Positions 24,036 to 31,213 of a DNA stretch of 31,687 nt are shown here, piece by piece. Source of the DNA: Roseivirga sp. UBA6061. Lineage in GTDB: Bacteria > Bacteroidota > Bacteroidia > Cytophagales > Cyclobacteriaceae. Position 1 is the stretch's first letter. Every line of letters starts with the position of its first letter. The translations under genes and the position numbers were made by a program. The notes under the pieces are model-generated. The model ran no database searches and was not told the origin of the DNA. It saw only the letters and a program-made list of their open reading frames with translations. Location of the stretch: contig DIYF01000162.1 of assembly GCA_002427745.1 (NCBI GenBank), positions 1-31,687 of the forward strand. The letters are read 5' to 3'.

Positions 24036-24266
24036 ATGGAGAAGAAGGGAAGACCCGCCACCAGACCACCAGAATTGAAATCAGGATTTTACCTGGAAAT
24101 AAAAAGTAAAGGCGCCAGCTCCGGAGTGAAAATAAGAAGAGACACAAAGCACGAAATGGAATTCACAATCAAGCAATACGAAAAAAGCAAGGTTGTGACC
24201 TATCTGGGAGAGGTGAAAGATGGTCGTTGGGTTGACGGGAAGAACAAAGGAAAGAGAACGCGATAG
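24036..24266 (+). CDS. Small basic conserved protein, function unknown
   Basis: 76 residues, strongly basic, no membrane segment or signal peptide. It begins EKKGRPATRPPELKSGFYLEI and contains VKIRRDT, EYEKSKVV-like and YLGEVKDGRWV segments; I recall similar short proteins in Cytophagales genomes, without known function. The predicted fold is a few strands with one helix (about 38-50). Nucleic-acid binding is a guess from its charge. It is a single gene, closed by a strong intrinsic terminator at 24307-24335. Confidence 0.7.
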   Translation: MEKKGRPATRPPELKSGFYLEIKSKGASSGVKIRRDTKHEMEFTIKQYEKSKVVTYLGEVKDGRWVDGKNKGKRTR

Positions 24267-24306
24267 TCTTTAAGACACTGTTTCGGACTTAGAATATTAA
24301 CGGACG

Positions 24307-24335
24307 ACCCTGCTTGTTGACACGAGCAGGGTTTT
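24307..24335 (+). terminator. Intrinsic terminator after the small basic protein gene
   Basis: ACCCTGCTTGT (24307-24317) pairs with ACGAGCAGGGT (24322-24332): an 11-bp stem including one G-T pair, a TGAC loop, then TTTTCT. This is the clearest rho-independent terminator in the window. It lies 41 bp beyond the stop codon and just beyond the end of the opposing cupin-like gene. Confidence 0.85.
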
Positions 24336-24349
24336 CTGTATGATACATA

Positions 24350-24742
24350 TCAGGAACTGGCGAGCTTTACATGTATGGCAGAAAGTGCTTTATCACCGAC
24401 TACTTCAGCTGTATGGCCATGAATTTCGGGGTCAAAGGCAATATCATCAGGCACATAGTCGCGGGCTATAAAAGCCTGGCCTTGGGAGAAATCGCGGTAG
24501 CTGCCTGATTGAAGCGTAATTCTCAAAACCCCTTGCTGAATAATAATCAGGGTAGGATCACCTGCCACATGCCAGTCGGTCTGGTAGCCGGGAGCACTTT
24601 CTCTCAATCTCAGATTTTGTGCTTCAATCCGGTCTGTCAGTACCATACCACCCCTAACATGCCGGGGGTAAACTTCTTCGGAAAAGACAGAAACGAAATG
24701 CTCATCTACGGTGATGGTGGGGAGAGAGGTTTGCAATGCCAT
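24350..24742 (-). CDS. Cupin-like protein
   Basis: 130 residues. The middle (about 55-95) reads as a cupin-type barrel: WHVAGDPTLIIIQQGVLRITLQ, then GSYRDFSQGQAFIARD. The usual metal-binding histidine pair is not present, so it may be a metal-free RmlC-like cupin with a structural or binding role. No signal peptide. It lies 60 bp after the LytR-type gene stop on the same strand. Start ATG 24740-24742. Confidence 0.68.
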   Translation of the reverse strand: MALQTSLPTITVDEHFVSVFSEEVYPRHVRGGMVLTDRIEAQNLRLRESAPGYQTDWHVAGDPTLIIIQQGVLRITLQSGSYRDFSQGQAFIARDYVPDDIAFDPEIHGHTAEVVGDKALSAIHVKLASS

Positions 24743-24802
24743 ATGGCCTGCAAGAACATGAAAAATGCCCTGTTGTGAAAATCAATCGGAGTTTTGATAA
24801 GC

Positions 24803-25498
24803 CTAAAGGCCCAGCCTGTCTTTTAACCCGGCCATATAAGTCTGACCGACAGGGATATAGCGATCCAGGACGTTCAGCTTGTTTCCCTCAACGGCCTTGA
24901 TGTGTTGCGCTGATACGATAAATGATTTGTGAACTCTTATAAAATCAGCCTGAGGTAGTATGGCTTCAAAGTGTGAAATTTTCTCCGGGGTAAGTATCGT
25001 TTCCCGGGCCAGATGCACTTTGCAATAGTTGCCATAAGCTTCTACCAGCTGAATCTGCGCGAGGCTAATTTGTCTGGATTTGCGATCTTCCCTGATAAAT
25101 ATGCGCTCGGCCGTTGTACTTTGTGTAGGAGCCACTGTAGCCGGAGACAGCTCCTTGGTGGCCTTATTTACTGCTTTGAGAAAGCGCTCCAGGGAGAAAG
25201 GCTTCAGCAGGTAGTCCTCTATTTCCAGCTCATAACCCTCCAGGGCATATTCCTGATAGGCAGAGGTCACAATCACCCTGGGCTTTACAGAAAGGGTCTT
25301 GAGTAAGTCAAAGCCTGAGAGCCGGGGCATATTGATATCCAGAAATACCAGATCCACTTTTTCTTTCTGCAATATCGAAATGGCCTCCAGGGCATTGTAG
25401 CAGTTTCCCACTTTCTCCAGAGAGGTGAGAGCCTCGGCATAGTCTTCTATAATACCGTGAGCGATGGGCTCATCATCTACAATCAGGTACCGGGTCAT
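24803..25498 (-). CDS. LytR/AlgR-family response regulator
   Basis: 231 residues. The receiver domain (1-120) has D8, D9, phospho-acceptor D54 in VFLDINMP, T78 and K99 in LLKPF, all canonical. The LytTR DNA-binding domain follows (about 133-230), with VEAYGNYCKVHL and FIRVHKSFIVS. A proline/threonine-rich linker joins them. The stop of the kinase gene overlaps its start by 4 bp (25495-25498), so the pair is a coupled two-component system. Target genes are not known; the divergent serine hydrolase operon is a reasonable candidate. Confidence 0.93.
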   Translation of the reverse strand: MTRYLIVDDEPIAHGIIEDYAEALTSLEKVGNCYNALEAISILQKEKVDLVFLDINMPRLSGFDLLKTLSVKPRVIVTSAYQEYALEGYELEIEDYLLKPFSLERFLKAVNKATKELSPATVAPTQSTTAERIFIREDRKSRQISLAQIQLVEAYGNYCKVHLARETILTPEKISHFEAILPQADFIRVHKSFIVSAQHIKAVEGNKLNVLDRYIPVGQTYMAGLKDRLGL

Positions 25499-26301
25499 GA
25501 AAGTGTAATATTAAGTCTTGCCATAAAGGTACCCTCTTTTTCTTCGATCAATAGTTCGTGATGTGCCGGATAGAGCAGTGCAAGTCGCTGTTTCAGGTTT
25601 TTAATTCCCTGACCACCTTCTCTGGCCTTGCCGGGCTCAAAGTTGTTTTCAATGGAGAAGCTCACCGTATTACCCTGCGCCTTAAGGTAAATGTCCAGCC
25701 AGGCCTCATCAGTCAAACCTTCAATACCGTGCTTGAAAGAATTTTCCACAAGGTTGATAAAGAGCAATGGAGCCACCATAAACTCTTTTTCTTCCAGGTC
25801 TTCTTCAAAACGGATATCGACCTGTTTTTGATAGCGGATTTTATGAATCTCAATATACTGTTTCAGGTAGGCGATCTCATCTCTGAGGGAAACGACATCC
25901 TGCTCCCCTTTATAAATGGTATACCGCATCACTTCTGAGAGCTTGAGAATTACCGGCCCCGTATGCTCTGACTTTCGCATGGCCAGTCCATAGAGGTTGT
26001 TGAGGGTATTAAAGAAGAAGTGAGGGTCGATTTTGCTCTTCAACAGTTCCAGCTGAGCTTTTGAGTGCGCATTTTTCAGTTGACGGTATTCCTTCCATTT
26101 ATTAAAAAGAAAGCTCAGCACAACATAGGCTATGGCCAGACTGAAACTGACATTGAAGAAGAAAAACTGCATTTCCAGTGTTTCATCGTAACTGGCCGAT
26201 AGCTCCAGCTTTTGCTTCCATACCATCATACCAATGGCTGATACCAGCAGCACCGCTACAATGAGAGTAACCTTTATATGCTTCTTCGTCAGACTGATCA
26301 T
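25495..26301 (-). CDS. LytS-type sensor histidine kinase
   Basis: 268 residues. Two membrane helices (about 9-29 and 46-67) with a short extracytoplasmic loop, then the His_kinase domain of the LytS/YehU class: phospho-acceptor H94 in KIDPHFFFNTLNNLYG, the N box around N187 in INLVENSFKHG, and a G-rich segment GGQGIKNLKQRL near the C-terminus. There is no PAS or periplasmic sensor domain, so it may sense a membrane or partner-protein signal. It is the first gene of the pair with the response regulator. Start ATG 26299-26301. Confidence 0.92.
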   Translation of the reverse strand: MISLTKKHIKVTLIVAVLLVSAIGMMVWKQKLELSASYDETLEMQFFFFNVSFSLAIAYVVLSFLFNKWKEYRQLKNAHSKAQLELLKSKIDPHFFFNTLNNLYGLAMRKSEHTGPVILKLSEVMRYTIYKGEQDVVSLRDEIAYLKQYIEIHKIRYQKQVDIRFEEDLEEKEFMVAPLLFINLVENSFKHGIEGLTDEAWLDIYLKAQGNTVSFSIENNFEPGKAREGGQGIKNLKQRLALLYPAHHELLIEEKEGTFMARLNITLS

Positions 26302-26342
26302 GATTTAAATCTAGCATTTCGCTGTAGCTATGCCAATAAGAT

Positions 26343-26402
26343 TGATCAACCCCTGAGGTTTCATGTCCAATCCTGATTTTTCGGTGATAAACCGGTTGAT
26401 CA
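26343..26402. promoter_or_regulatory. Inverted repeat between the two-component and serine hydrolase operons
   Basis: TGATCAACC (26343-26351) and GGTTGATCA (26394-26402) are perfect 9-bp arms 42 bp apart in the shared upstream region. A third TGATCA (26295-26300) overlaps the kinase start codon. It could be a regulator site controlling both operons; no match to a known LytTR site was made. Confidence 0.4.
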
Positions 26403-26507
26403 GTAACAGAGCAGATTTGAACACTGACTTTTCCGGGGTCATCATATATAAAATACAGAGTGGAGTGGGGGAACTAAGTTGGGGCATATCAACAAAAAAC
26501 AAACGAT

Positions 26508-27632
26508 ATGTATTTAGGAATACGAAAACTCACCCTGGGCATGGCCTCTCTACTCATTTGTTTTGCGGTCAGGGCCCAGAATCAAACAGACTGGGAACGA
26601 CTGACATCGGCACTGGATAAAGACGTACCCCAACGGATGCAAGACAAGCATGTGCCGGGGATGGCACTGGCTATATTTGATCAAGGCGAAGTAATCTACA
26701 GCAAAGGGCTTGGACTGGCAGATATAGAAAAGCAGTTGCCCGTTACCAAAGAGACCGGATTTAACATAGGGTCTATTTCAAAAATGTTTACAGCCTGGGG
26801 AGTAATGAAACTGGTAGAAACCGGGAAGGTAGAGCTGGATACACCGGTAGAAAACTATTTGACGCGCTGGCACTTGCCTGATGCTGAGTTCGATAAGCGT
26901 AAGGTCACAGTAAGAGCGCTCTTAAGCCATACAGCGGGCCTTTCAGTACATGGCTACCCAGGCTTCAGGCCAGAACAAAAGCTGCCGAGTCTCGAAAAAT
27001 CTCTGGACGGGGTAAATGGAGATGTGAGGGCAGATGAACCGGTGGAAATCATTTTGCCGCCTCAAACTAAATTTCAGTATTCAGGTGGAGGCTATACCAT
27101 GCTGCAACTGATGATTGAGGAAGTGACCAATATGACCTTCTCAAAATACATGGAAAAGGAGGTTTTCAAGCCTCTGAATATGCCCTCTACGAGTTTTACC
27201 ATTGACAGGAAAATACTCAGAACCTCTGCCACTCCCTATGATGAAGAAGGAAAGGAGATTTACCTGGAGCGATTTACAGCACAGGCGGCTGCGGGTCTGC
27301 ACACCAACCTGAAAGACTTGATTGCTTTTGCCCGGGCTTCATTTGGAGAGAATCCGGTACTGAAAAATGAGACAGTAGCGCTGATGCAGGAGCCTGTAGC
27401 TATCACCAAAGGAGCTTACGGCCTGGGGTACATGGCCTATCGAATGGGCCCCATTACCGTGAGAGGGCATGCGGGCTCTAATGATGGCTGGGAATCTGCT
27501 TTTTTGTTTGATTTCGATACGCAAAGCGGAGCGATCATGCTTACTAATGGATCACTGGGAAAAGATGTGGCGATTGCCACCCTAAGGCAGTGGGTAGGCT
27601 GGAAAATGAAAGCGGGTAACCAGGGAAAATAA
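26508..27632 (+). CDS. Secreted serine hydrolase (class C beta-lactamase-like)
   Basis: 374 residues. Signal peptide about 1-23 (ending CFAVRAQ). SxxK motif S89-I-S-K92 in NIGSISKMFTAW, Tyr motif Y191-S-G-G-G-Y where many relatives have YxN, and the third motif H321-A-G323. These are the active-site elements of the serine beta-lactamase/D-alanyl-D-alanine carboxypeptidase/esterase superfamily. Length and layout fit the broad serine hydrolase group; actual substrate is not predictable and beta-lactam resistance should not be assumed. Followed after 6 bp by the M28 peptidase gene. Confidence 0.9.
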   Translation: MYLGIRKLTLGMASLLICFAVRAQNQTDWERLTSALDKDVPQRMQDKHVPGMALAIFDQGEVIYSKGLGLADIEKQLPVTKETGFNIGSISKMFTAWGVMKLVETGKVELDTPVENYLTRWHLPDAEFDKRKVTVRALLSHTAGLSVHGYPGFRPEQKLPSLEKSLDGVNGDVRADEPVEIILPPQTKFQYSGGGYTMLQLMIEEVTNMTFSKYMEKEVFKPLNMPSTSFTIDRKILRTSATPYDEEGKEIYLERFTAQAAAGLHTNLKDLIAFARASFGENPVLKNETVALMQEPVAITKGAYGLGYMAYRMGPITVRGHAGSNDGWESAFLFDFDTQSGAIMLTNGSLGKDVAIATLRQWVGWKMKAGNQGK

Positions 27633-27638
27633 AGAGGT

Positions 27639-28538
27639 ATGAAATGGATAGGGATAAGCGTCTTCTGGCTGTTTTTACATGGGGTCAGTGCGCAGGAAGT
27701 GCCTTCAGGCATCAAAGTAAAAAAGGACCAGCAGCGCATCATTGCGGAATTATCAGGCAAGTTACCACTGGATTCAAAAACAGGCCTTCTGACCCAGCGG
27801 AGTACTCCCAAAGAGCGAAGGCGGGTGGCTGATTATCTTTTTAAGCGTCTGCTGGAGGCTGGCCTGAGTGCCGGAAAGCATCACTATAAAAGCCCCAATA
27901 GCGTTTTTGTGCTCGACCTGCTCTTCAGGCCCTTTAAAGGGACGAATGTTTACGGCATCGTGCCGGCTACTACTGAAAGCCAAGAGTACGTGATTTTTGG
28001 AGGACATTACGATTCGGAGAGGGGAAGTCCCGGAGCCATAGATAATGCTACCGGGATGAGTATGGGGCTACTATTAGCCTGGGAGCTTTTGTCTCTGAAA
28101 GAGAGGAAGGTGAATTATATGGTGGTGTTTTTTGATCAGGAAGAAGATGATGAAGTGGGGAGCAAGGCTTTTGTGAAATGGCTGCTGTCAGAAGGGTATA
28201 AGGTACACTCTGTGCACACCATAGATACTGTTGGATGGGATGAAGATGGTGATGGTGCCATCAGCATTCAGTCCCCCACAAAGGCCCTGGAGAAACGTTA
28301 TGTGGCAGAGGGGGCCAGGCTGGGAATTAAGATAGAAGTAGCAGGTGGCGCCTCTTCAGACAATGGCTCCTTTATGCGTGCCGGATTTGAAACGGTGGGT
28401 GTTTCCGAATCTTTCGATGATACCACTCCCTATATACATACGCCTGAGGATCGTTATGACACGGTCGACTTTAACTATCTGGCACGGGCTACGGAACTGA
28501 TTTTTAATGTCTTAAAAAGCATCAGTTATGAACAGTAA
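27639..28538 (+). CDS. Secreted M28-family zinc peptidase
   Basis: 299 residues. Signal peptide about 1-19 (ending GVSAQ). The co-catalytic zinc site is complete: H123 and D125 in GGHYDSE, D135 in GAIDNATG, E168/E169 in FFDQEED, D196 in HTIDTVGWD, and H267 in YIHTPEDRYD. A DEDGDG segment after D196 resembles a calcium loop. The family are aminopeptidases, and the active site looks functional. Gene order with the serine hydrolase suggests joint processing of secreted peptides or cell-wall fragments. It overlaps the next gene by 11 bp. Confidence 0.92.
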   Translation: MKWIGISVFWLFLHGVSAQEVPSGIKVKKDQQRIIAELSGKLPLDSKTGLLTQRSTPKERRRVADYLFKRLLEAGLSAGKHHYKSPNSVFVLDLLFRPFKGTNVYGIVPATTESQEYVIFGGHYDSERGSPGAIDNATGMSMGLLLAWELLSLKERKVNYMVVFFDQEEDDEVGSKAFVKWLLSEGYKVHSVHTIDTVGWDEDGDGAISIQSPTKALEKRYVAEGARLGIKIEVAGGASSDNGSFMRAGFETVGVSESFDDTTPYIHTPEDRYDTVDFNYLARATELIFNVLKSISYEQ

Positions 28539-28944
28539 AGGCCTTTTAATCAATTCCAGTGAACGTTTTTACCTGATAATCGCCCTGAGCCTGGCTCCAC
28601 TGGCCGTAAAACTTATAGAACTGTTGTTAACCGGAAGCTATTTAGCGGCCCTTGTTTGCCTGGCGGTGGTGCTTCCTGTGTTTACGGGCTTTTTGGGGAA
28701 TGACAAATGGCTGGGCAGGATGCTCCGTTACTGGGCTTTTATGCTGATAGCCTATGGTCTGCTCAGGTCGCTGATGCACCTGCTGGTGCTGTCTGTGGGC
28801 AATGGTGTGGAGTCTTCTATCTGGTATCAGTTCACCTGGTTTTTTCATTTAAAGAACATGGGCTTTGTGGTACTGGGCCTGTACCTGAGGTACCTGGTAA
28901 AGGCCAGGCAGAAGCGCAGTCAACATGCTATGGAAGAGGACTAA
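28528..28944 (+). CDS. Small four-helix membrane protein, unknown function
   Basis: 138 residues with probable membrane helices at about 13-33, 38-55, 65-85 and 105-122, and a charged C-terminal tail (KARQKRSQ). No recognised domain. It begins inside the last codons of the peptidase gene (11-bp overlap), so it is translated as part of the serine hydrolase/M28 operon. No function can be assigned. Confidence 0.75.
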   Translation: MNSKGLLINSSERFYLIIALSLAPLAVKLIELLLTGSYLAALVCLAVVLPVFTGFLGNDKWLGRMLRYWAFMLIAYGLLRSLMHLLVLSVGNGVESSIWYQFTWFFHLKNMGFVVLGLYLRYLVKARQKRSQHAMEED

Positions 28945-29035
28945 GCGAGAGGAAAGGAGGGAAGAAGGAAGGACAAGATTCCCGGTACGGGTTTTCAGTT
29001 GTTGTGGTTAATAAGTATATTGTATCTAATGATGA

Positions 29036-29095
29036 AAAAACAAGACTTTTTAGTTTTAACTATCAGATGTCTTTGACATGTGATGTCTTGTTTTT
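29036..29095. promoter_or_regulatory. Nested inverted repeat upstream of the membrane-protein/nuclease operon
   Basis: Outer arms AAAAACAAGAC (29036-29046) and GTCTTGTTTTT (29085-29095) are perfect 11-bp complements around 38 nt. The loop holds a smaller hairpin ATGTC-TTT-GACAT. The site ends 38 bp ahead of the ATG at 29134. Operator, attenuator, or terminator of the upstream operon are all possible. Confidence 0.45.
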
Positions 29096-29133
29096 GAAAA
29101 TCCACTTTTTAATTAAATCGCAACCATACTACT

Positions 29134-30276
29134 ATGACAATCCGGAACCAACTTTTAAAGATGATCCTGCTGTGTGTCTTTGCCTGCCTTTCATTAGCAG
29201 GCCAGGCCCAGGTTTCAACTATCGATGGCGTTTATCTCGAAAAGGATGATAAGCAGATAAAAATCACTCAGGATACCATACAAGGCAATTCTGTTCTGGT
29301 ATTTGACATCCCCGGAGTAAACGAATACATCGCTTCCAAGGGAATCCTGTTGGAAAACATCAGACTGGTCATTCAGAATGTGGAACTGGATGAGTTTCCG
29401 GCTTTTCTCACCGGTACGGATGACGGCCTGCTCAGCTTTCAGTACTCAGAAAAAAACCTGACAACTGCCCACAGAAAAGTACTCTATAACCTGCCGGGGG
29501 CGGCTAAGAAAAGCGTTCTGGTTGGGGTAAAGTTCAATGAGAACCTGACGCTTACTTATGGCTACAGAGGCAATCTGTACTTTTCAAACATTAAGATCTG
29601 GTCCTGGGTTGGTTATGTTTTCATCGGTTTGTTCTTTGTCTTTTTCCTGTTGTTGATTCTTTATTATAAGTCCATTGTAAAGGATGACATCAGCATGCTG
29701 GGAAGCAACCCTGCCACGGTAAGTGCCAGTTATAGCTTCAGCAAGTCTCAACTGGCCTACTGGACCTTTATCGTTCTGGCCAGCTTTATCTACATTTTTG
29801 CACTCACAGAAGACATTTCGTCCATCAATGCTACTGCCCTGATTTTGCTGGGCATCAGTGCCACTACGGGTACCATAAGCCATACCATCAACAAAAAAGA
29901 AGAGCGCCAGGCCAGGGCTACTGATGCTGCGAACCCGGCTCCCGCACCTGCAGCACCAGCCGTTCCGGTAGCAGCCGGGGCAGCTGCTGCGCCCGCTCCT
30001 GCTCCTGCTCCTGCGGCACAGCCGGCTACGGCTGTCACTTCTCTCAGAGAATTCAGAACCACTTCGGGCAACTTCTTTGAAGACATACTCTCAGATTCAT
30101 CCGGGGTTAATATTCACAGGGTGCAGGCCCTGGTATTCAACCTGGTTTTCGGCATAGCTTTCGTGAAAACGGTGATTGTCGATTACAGTATGCCGGAATT
30201 CAGCGAGCTTCAGCTGGGTTTGCTGGGCTTAAGTAACGGTACCTATGCCTTCGTGAAAAACTCTGAAAACACCTGA
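29134..30276 (+). CDS. Uncharacterised membrane protein with duplicated two-helix unit
   Basis: 380 residues. Signal peptide about 1-26 (SLAGQAQ); strand-rich extracytoplasmic domain about 27-150; membrane helix about 154-178; then unit A (residues 200-250), an Ala/Pro-rich linker (267-301), and unit B (325-375). Units A and B align without gaps over 51 residues, sharing Gln at position 7, Phe at 19 and the pattern L-x-L-L-G-x-S-x-x-T, so they are probably an internal duplication; each contributes two hydrophobic segments. The segment FFEDILSDSSGVNIHR just before unit B is one I recall in a wider family of uncharacterised membrane proteins. Function unknown. The nuclease gene follows after 2 nt. 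Confidence 0.8.
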   Translation: MTIRNQLLKMILLCVFACLSLAGQAQVSTIDGVYLEKDDKQIKITQDTIQGNSVLVFDIPGVNEYIASKGILLENIRLVIQNVELDEFPAFLTGTDDGLLSFQYSEKNLTTAHRKVLYNLPGAAKKSVLVGVKFNENLTLTYGYRGNLYFSNIKIWSWVGYVFIGLFFVFFLLLILYYKSIVKDDISMLGSNPATVSASYSFSKSQLAYWTFIVLASFIYIFALTEDISSINATALILLGISATTGTISHTINKKEERQARATDAANPAPAPAAPAVPVAAGAAAAPAPAPAPAAQPATAVTSLREFRTTSGNFFEDILSDSSGVNIHRVQALVFNLVFGIAFVKTVIVDYSMPEFSELQLGLLGLSNGTYAFVKNSENT

Positions 30277-30278
30277 TC

Positions 30279-31193
30279 ATGAGAAAGCTCCTGATATATA
30301 CCGGATGGCTCTGTGCGTTTTCCACCGCACTGGCCCAGAGCGACTGTGGAGAGACAGGTAATTGTTTTGAGACGGCTGCCCGAGATACCTGCTTTTATAA
30401 AGAACACATGTATCAATGGACCACTGATACCACTGATACTTTCATCAGACAGGGCTATGTGGTCAAGTATAATTTTGAATACAAAATACCCACCTGGGCG
30501 GCATACCACCTGAAAGAAGATTATCTGAGAACACCCAAGAGAAAGGGGAAGTATTCCTCCTTTAAAAGAGACCCTGATGTAAACGATGGGGTGGTGACTT
30601 CTAACTATACAGGGTCGGGTTACTCCAGAGGACACATGGTGCCGTTTTTTGCTTCCGGTGGAGACCGTGATGGTGACGGGGAGCTTTCAGACTATTTTGA
30701 CGACCTGAAAGACCCGGAAGATGACCTCACAGTTTTCCAGGTAAATTATATGTCTAATATCACTCCTCAGGACCAGGATGCCCTCAACGGCTCAGGAGGT
30801 CCGTGGTATTCACTGGAAACCATGATCAGAACCAAACTTATACCCGATCTGAAGGAACTGCACCTGGTGGTGGGCAGCGTGGTTTCGGACACCTGCAATC
30901 TGAATAAGCTGGTAAATTCCAAGGGGGAGACCGATATCGTGATACCGGATAAGTTTTACCAGGTAATCATCTATCATGATAAAATAGCCAAAGAATATCG
31001 TACACTGGCTTTGTTGTTTCCCCACGTACGGGAAAAGTCAAAACTGCCTTATAAAAACCTGATTGACTATGTGGTCACCGTAGACGCACTGGAAGCGGAA
31101 GTAGGACTGGACTTTTTCAACGGATTGCCCGATGCTGTAGAAGATGCGGTGGAGAAAAGCGATAACCTGGCCTTCTGGAAGAAATGGTTTTAG
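30279..31193 (+). CDS. Secreted DNA/RNA non-specific endonuclease
   Basis: 304 residues. Signal peptide about 1-20 (ending STALAQ). The beta-beta-alpha-metal nuclease motif is present: S116-R-G-H119 (Asp is more usual before Arg), then NYMSNITPQDQDALNGSGGPWYSLE-type segment with N160, N170, W176 and E180. H119 is the expected general base and N170 a metal ligand. An acidic insert DRDGDGELSDYFDD (129-142) between the two motifs looks calcium-binding. It is probably active outside the cytoplasm, degrading DNA or RNA. Six or more cysteines near the N-terminus may form disulfides. It ends 20 bp before the convergent SGNH hydrolase. Confidence 0.88.
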   Translation: MRKLLIYTGWLCAFSTALAQSDCGETGNCFETAARDTCFYKEHMYQWTTDTTDTFIRQGYVVKYNFEYKIPTWAAYHLKEDYLRTPKRKGKYSSFKRDPDVNDGVVTSNYTGSGYSRGHMVPFFASGGDRDGDGELSDYFDDLKDPEDDLTVFQVNYMSNITPQDQDALNGSGGPWYSLETMIRTKLIPDLKELHLVVGSVVSDTCNLNKLVNSKGETDIVIPDKFYQVIIYHDKIAKEYRTLALLFPHVREKSKLPYKNLIDYVVTVDALEAEVGLDFFNGLPDAVEDAVEKSDNLAFWKKWF

Positions 31194-31213
31194 CGTTCAG
31201 CACTTGGGGTAAT

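Noticed and set aside
29584..30086. Minus-strand open frames opposite the membrane protein, including an Ala/Gly-rich one
   Set aside because: These arise from the reverse reading of the Ala/Pro linker and membrane segments; no supporting motif.
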